Positions 59,598 to 64,000 of a stretch of DNA of 64,000 bases are shown here, piece after piece. This DNA is from Hypericum androsaemum (Eukaryota > Streptophyta > Magnoliopsida > Malpighiales > Hypericaceae): contig OZ023182.1 of NCBI GenBank assembly GCA_963995505.1, positions 3,526,707-3,590,706 of the forward strand, in the 5' to 3' direction. A program made the position numbers and the translations under genes. The notes below the pieces were generated by a model. The model was not told the DNA's origin and ran no database searches. It worked only from the letters and a program-made list of their open reading frames with translations. How positions within the stretch are numbered: the stretch's first letter is position 1; every line of letters starts with the position of its first letter.

Positions 59598-60821
59598 TCA
59601 ACTCAATCGCCGAAGTAGATACTCGACTTCGACATCCTTGGTGAGGGGTATTACCCATTCTTCATACAGCCGGGAGACAAAAGACGGATCAACTTTGTAC
59701 TTCTCACTCTGGCCACTGTTACCGTCGAGGGTTACGTCTTGTCCAAACACCATAGCCTTCTTATGGACCCTCTTCACCACCTGATCTTCCACCTTTTTAA
59801 ATGTCAGCAACTTCATCAAGACATCTTTGTCCTGTAAGAATAAAGTTTATGTCTTTAGCATTACGCATCGGTAGCTGGTAGGATTGGAACTGTACTATGA
59901 ACTTGTACCTTGGCATGAATTGCAGGCTCATACTCTTTCGGGGCATCCGTGAATTTGACTTCGGCCACGAACTTCCCGTAATGGATTCTTCGAGACAGAG
60001 CCTGCACATTAATACAAGTAATGTAGAGTTGGAGTGTGAGCCTGTCAAATAGCTAGACTCTGGAATACTTGATAATACTACATTTCTCCAAAACTCTTCT
60101 TCGTCTAGCTGGTCCATTATGATTGGTCGAAACCCGAACACGTGGAAAGTGTGTCCACCTAACTAACCTGCAAGCAAATGAGATCACTAGCAGCTGTTGA
60201 TGCATAGTTACCATCATCACCAGGAGCCACGAACAATGGAAGCAATACATTGAAGTACAAGTCCATAATGTTCTTGTTTATACTAACGGAAGACGCTCCG
60301 GAATGTAAAATCTGCAATTGAGATAGAACAAGAAGAGGAATGAATCATCAGCTGATAGGATAGGAAGAGTTCCAACTTGCTTTTATTCAAACCCAAGCAA
60401 ATACCTGAGGATAGGGGTACTTTGGAACCAAAGGAGGAGGCAGGCCTTCAGGGAAGAAGGGATTCTCTTCTGGGTTCTCGTATCTCCCAGCCTACAAGGA
60501 ACATTAATCACATAAGCCAAACGAAAAACGTCCGTACTTGACTCAAACCTGGATCAGTCGATCCAAGAGTCGACCTTTAAGGGTATGTGTTACCTTTGCT
60601 TGAACGGCTTCTGTTTCCTTGAGAATGGACTGAACCAGGGGACCAGAAAAACCAGGAAGCAAACCCGGATTTCGGTCGTAAAGCGGAGCATTCAAAGGGT
60701 ACTTGGCCCTCTCAATTAAGCTGAAGATTATGGTGTCTTCTTGCCTAACTAAGGAGGTTCTCACCTTGTCGAGATCATACTCGCTTGAGGAATTACCAGA
60801 CATTGAGTCAACCTCTGCCAT
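59598..60821 (-). CDS. CM2: Chorismate mutase, cytosolic type (CM2-like)
   Basis: Five exons: 60594-60821, 60405-60491, 60168-60311, 59909-60001 and 59598-59831, joined in one frame, 261 aa. It converts chorismate to prephenate, the branch point to Phe and Tyr. Landmarks are LDKVRTSLVRQEDTIIFSLI (residues 18-37), AGRYENPEENPFFPEGLP, PLFVAPGDDGNYASTAASDL, ALSRRIHYGKFVAEVKF and the C-terminus DVEVEYLLRRLS. These match the eukaryotic AroQ fold and Arabidopsis CM2. There is no plastid transit peptide when started at the Met of MAEVDSM, and the length matches cytosolic CM2 (about 265 aa). An in-frame upstream Met (60884) would add 21 hydrophobic residues; I prefer the internal one. Confidence 0.94.
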
Positions 60822-61584
60822 TGCAAGGCAAAACCTGCTCAGACAGATCAAAGGAACCATAATTATTCCACCCAGAAGATGCATATTTGAGGAGAAGAAA
60901 AAAAGTTTATTTCTTGTGGATGAGAGAAGAGAAGACTACTATATTTGGTGCCCATGAGACGGCTAACGAATCTAGAAACAAAAGGTCAACGCTATTCTTA
61001 TAAATGCATTCATTTTCTTTTCCCCGTTTTTTACCGGATCGTTAATCAACCATAAACTAACGATGTCTTTTTCATTCGTAAAATATGTAGTGAAAAAATT
61101 GATGAGAGAGGTGAGTGGGGACGAAAACAAACCTGGTAAAATGAGAAAGCGGGCGGCTTCTCCTGGAATCGTGGTTGGCTTTCCTTTATGGGTTTCCGCG
61201 TGGATCTACACAAGAAAAGCCAGGAAGATGGACGAGGGTAGGAGGAGATAATCTAGTGGTGCCTTTCCGTGGAAGTCCCCTTTTTTCGGTTTATACTATC
61301 CGCTATTTACTAAATTGACTAATTCAGATTAGATCGGTAAATTTTTTAAAAAATATCAAAATTATCTGATATTAAATACTACTGTGTTTCATTCCTCGGA
61401 AAAGATACTAGTGCGTTTCAAAATACTTAATTCGATTAAAATAGAACAATACGTTCCATAGTTGGTCTACGTATTTGTTGATTATAAAATCCCAAATTAG
61501 GGGTCTAAGTGTGTGGTGATTTTTACAATAGTTGTTGCTTTTTTTTTTACAGGTCAGTGTTGTCTAACTAATAGAAATCAGATC
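60822..61584. other. CM2 upstream region
   Basis: Contains the presumed CM2 promoter. A plus-strand 62-codon frame at 61063-61251 (MSFSFVKYVVKKLM) has no known domain. Confidence 0.4.
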
Positions 61585-62483
61585 TAGGGATGGCAATTAG
61601 ACCCTTACCCTGAGGGTCTACCCTGATCCAGACCCGTTGACTTTGACCGGGTCTAGATCCTGATCCTGTCCGGATCCTGATATTTTAAAAGGATAAGGGC
61701 ATGAATATGAATCTATAGGATCCTACCCGAATTTTTTTAATTAATTTTAAAATAATATACATGTATATTAATTATTAGACATAATACAAATTCTCAATTT
61801 TGTTAGTAGGTAAATATTTTTTAGTAAAACAAAAGTTCAAAACAAAGGAAGTGCAAAAAGAAAGACAAGATAAAGGAGCCTGATATTTACATCAGTTACA
61901 ACCCCACCCCCGACCAAAACGTTCCCTCAACCTCAAGAGGTAAAGAAGAGGGACCTATAAATTCTTGTAGGCAATCAAGAAAGTGAGTAGCGATTGATTG
62001 TGAATGATCAAGGCATCCGTCCAAAGGATTCACTTTTGGACATGAAAGAGCAAAAAATGCAGGAGAAGCTCATTATCCTACCTCGCCTTATTGAAGATAA
62101 TACCATTACGAAGTAACCACATGCCTCAAGTAATAGCAGTAAAAATTACAAACCAAATTCTCAATTTTAACTTACCCAACTTCAACTCTTTTTTTGATTT
62201 ATTTTTTTGATTTCTTTGTATTGATATTTTTAATGAATAAAAATGTCTCATTGCTATTTAAAAACTATCAAAAGATAATTTAATTTTTAAAAATTAAATA
62301 TATTAAAAAAAAATACGGACCAGCGGGTCGCCCTGATCCTGCCCAATTTTTTAGAACACAGATCCTGTCAGAATCCTTATTTTTAAAGAGATTAAGGATA
62401 AAGATCTGGGTCTACCATTTAAAAAGAGAATAAAGACCTGAGTCTTATAGATCCTACCCGAATCCTGCTCATTGCCATTGTTA
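61585..62483. mobile_element. hAT-like element with TAGGGATGGCAAT ends
   Basis: The left end is TAGGGATGGCAATTAGACCC; the right end's complement is TAACAATGGCAATGAGCAGG. The flanks ATCAGATC (61577-61584) and ATCGGATC (62484-62491) make an 8-bp duplication with one mismatch, the hAT size. GGATCCTGAT-type subterminal repeats are plentiful. No transposase; a LINE is nested inside. Confidence 0.82.
61802..62153 (-). mobile_element. LINE fragment nested in the hAT-like element, perfect 15-bp TSD
   Basis: CAAATTCTCAATTTT occurs at 61787-61801 and 62154-62168. On the minus strand the insert's 3' end (ACTAAAAAATATTTACCTACTAAC) resembles that of the LINE at 34315-34523. It is non-coding and 5'-truncated. 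Confidence 0.82.
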
Positions 62484-64000
62484 ATCGGATCCAATCGTTG
62501 CTAACAAAACATACGCAATTGAATGAGCCGTTCCTAAACGGGAAAAATGGTGCCTGACTTTGAATAAAAGAATTTGTTTAACGTAACTTAATTTCAAAGT
62601 CAGCTTTTTTTAACGTCAAACTTCAGATTTGTTATTTACCAAAAAAAACTTCAGATTTGTTTGGTGCTGTCTGAAACCGACAAGCACTTTCAATGTTTTG
62701 GAAACGAGTGGATTTGATGGATATTCCACGTGGCATTTTTTCAATTTTTTGCTTCTACTTTTGAAGAGCACACATTTCTGTTATTAGCCGGGAAGAACTT
62801 GTAATATTCCTTTATTTTATTTGGTTATAAGTACTATTCATTTATTAATTTTTTAGGGGTGTTTATCAAATTTATTAGATACTCATTAAACTAACTAAAT
62901 TTTTTGAAATAGATTAAAATGAGTGTGAAAGTTTTTTATACGAAATTTATTGCGACTGTACTTATACAATAAAAAATAAGAAAAACTTAAGGTTGAAATT
63001 GTTAAATGGTTCTGGTTAAACAGTTACGTATAAAATAGTGCGAATTTCGATTTGGCGTGTCGCAAACTGCTAAATCAGTAAATCGTATAATATTTTCGAG
63101 CAGATCCTCCTATATAAAAAAAAAGCAATATAAATATTCCCGGGCAGAAGATGGGTGGCCGGTTGTTTGGCAGGCGAATCTCCGGTGTTTAAACGCTGCA
63201 AGTTTAAGAAAAGAATCCTTATTTTTCTTATGGATAATTCAACTCACAGTTTAAGAATCTGTCCCCACCGGATTTATTATGGATATTTATGGACTCGGAG
63301 GAGATGATTCTCGTGATTGCAATTAAAGTACCGGTACGAACTTGGAACGACCACGTAAGACGACACCGGATTGGTGTTGCACTATTAGAGTACGCATCAA
63401 TACTCGGATTACGACCATGATTGTTAATTTTGGAGAATTGTGCATCTTTTAATGAGACGAATGAGATTCACACACACAATATACATGGATATTTTTAGCA
63501 TTTCAACAAAATGCAACATGGTGTACCATTATGATCGTGATAAAAAGTGGTACGATTGTAAATATCTGGTTGGTGTTATATGGCACGATCATGTAGAACA
63601 TTTTGATCCATAGAAATCTATCGATTTTAAATGACATTCAGAATAGTTGCGAGCTTCTTGTTCATTATATACTTTTTCATGTTTATGAATGACATTGATG
63701 GTCTAATTCGACTTGAGTAGTCGGGATTCAATAGTGTATTTAGAATCGATTGGATAGTGGAATGCCACTGTGGGGGCTACATTTGTAAATAGGCACATAT
63801 TGTAATTTCCTGGGATTTTTTATAATACAATCAATCACTTATAAAAAATATGGTGTACCGTTAAACATAACTAAACAAAACATGGTGTACTAACAAACAC
63901 AATATAATTTTAAAATTTTCAAAATTTAATTTTTGATATTATAAAATTGACATTTTGAGCGCTGTCATTTTTTGTCTGAATTATCGGATCATGCTGTTGG
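62484..64000. other. AT-rich intergenic DNA to window end
   Basis: No gene, repeat family or RNA that I can support. Confidence 0.35.

Noticed and set aside
60822..60884. Upstream Met extending chorismate mutase by 21 residues
   Set aside because: The added residues do not resemble a plastid transit peptide, and the internal Met fits the length of cytosolic CM2.
61063..61251. 62-codon basic frame upstream of CM2
   Set aside because: No recognised homology or codon signal, and divergent from CM2 within its promoter region; treated as chance.

Overview
This window is nuclear DNA of a flowering plant, almost certainly a core eudicot. Genes are split by short GT-AG introns in AT-rich intergenic DNA, LTR, LINE and MITE transposons are plentiful, and the conserved proteins (PGR3-like PPR, ENODL, TMN8-like, NPY/NPH3, chorismate mutase 2) are recognisable plant families. 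I do not name a species.

Five genes look intact. They are a PGR3-type plastid PPR protein (14139-17486, -), an early nodulin-like phytocyanin (39044-39669, -), a seven-exon transmembrane-nine protein of TMN8 type (40340-43168, -), a four-exon BTB-NPH3 protein of the NPY family (52769-55804, +), and a five-exon cytosolic-type chorismate mutase (59598-60821, -). A broken 3-hydroxyisobutyryl-CoA hydrolase-like gene (58211 to about 58790, +) and a C1D-like fragment (29706-30058, +) lie beside them. From memory, the Arabidopsis counterparts are neighbours on two segments (At4g31810-At4g31850 and At5g10840-At5g10870), so this looks like an ancestral gene block that Arabidopsis split between duplicated regions.

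The left 37 kb is a birth-and-death cluster of a six-exon gene for a protein with two MATH (TRAF-like) domains. I count seven copies: A (3318-3351, +), B (3913-7633, +), C (11783-13455, +), D (20098-24394, -), F (30614-31766, -), G (32203-33654, -) and I (35702-37294, exons 1-5 on -, exon 6 inverted). Only D keeps an open frame through all six exons (308 aa), despite a Copia element in intron 1 and four 57-bp copies of its exon-4 donor site in intron 4. The others are broken by different events: a Copia insertion in exon 5 (A), an in-frame stop plus a deletion (B), a stop in exon 5 (C), internal deletion (F), loss of the start codon and last exon (G), and inversion of the last exon (I). A segmental duplication copied the 3' end of the PPR gene together with a MATH gene.

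Transposons could be dated relative to each other from target-site duplications and empty paralogous sites. They include a Copia 5' portion at the left edge, a 2.5-kb Copia with gag and protease but no recognisable integrase or complete RT, a gypsy-type element with a tandem-like tail, a perfect solo LTR nested in a MITE, three LINE insertions with 15-18 bp duplications, two long-TIR elements with 9-bp duplications (one, at 47587-49307, with terminal repeats built of a CCCGGG-centred array), and a hAT-like element carrying a nested LINE. The right end (62484-64000) and several long AT-rich stretches hold nothing I can assign.
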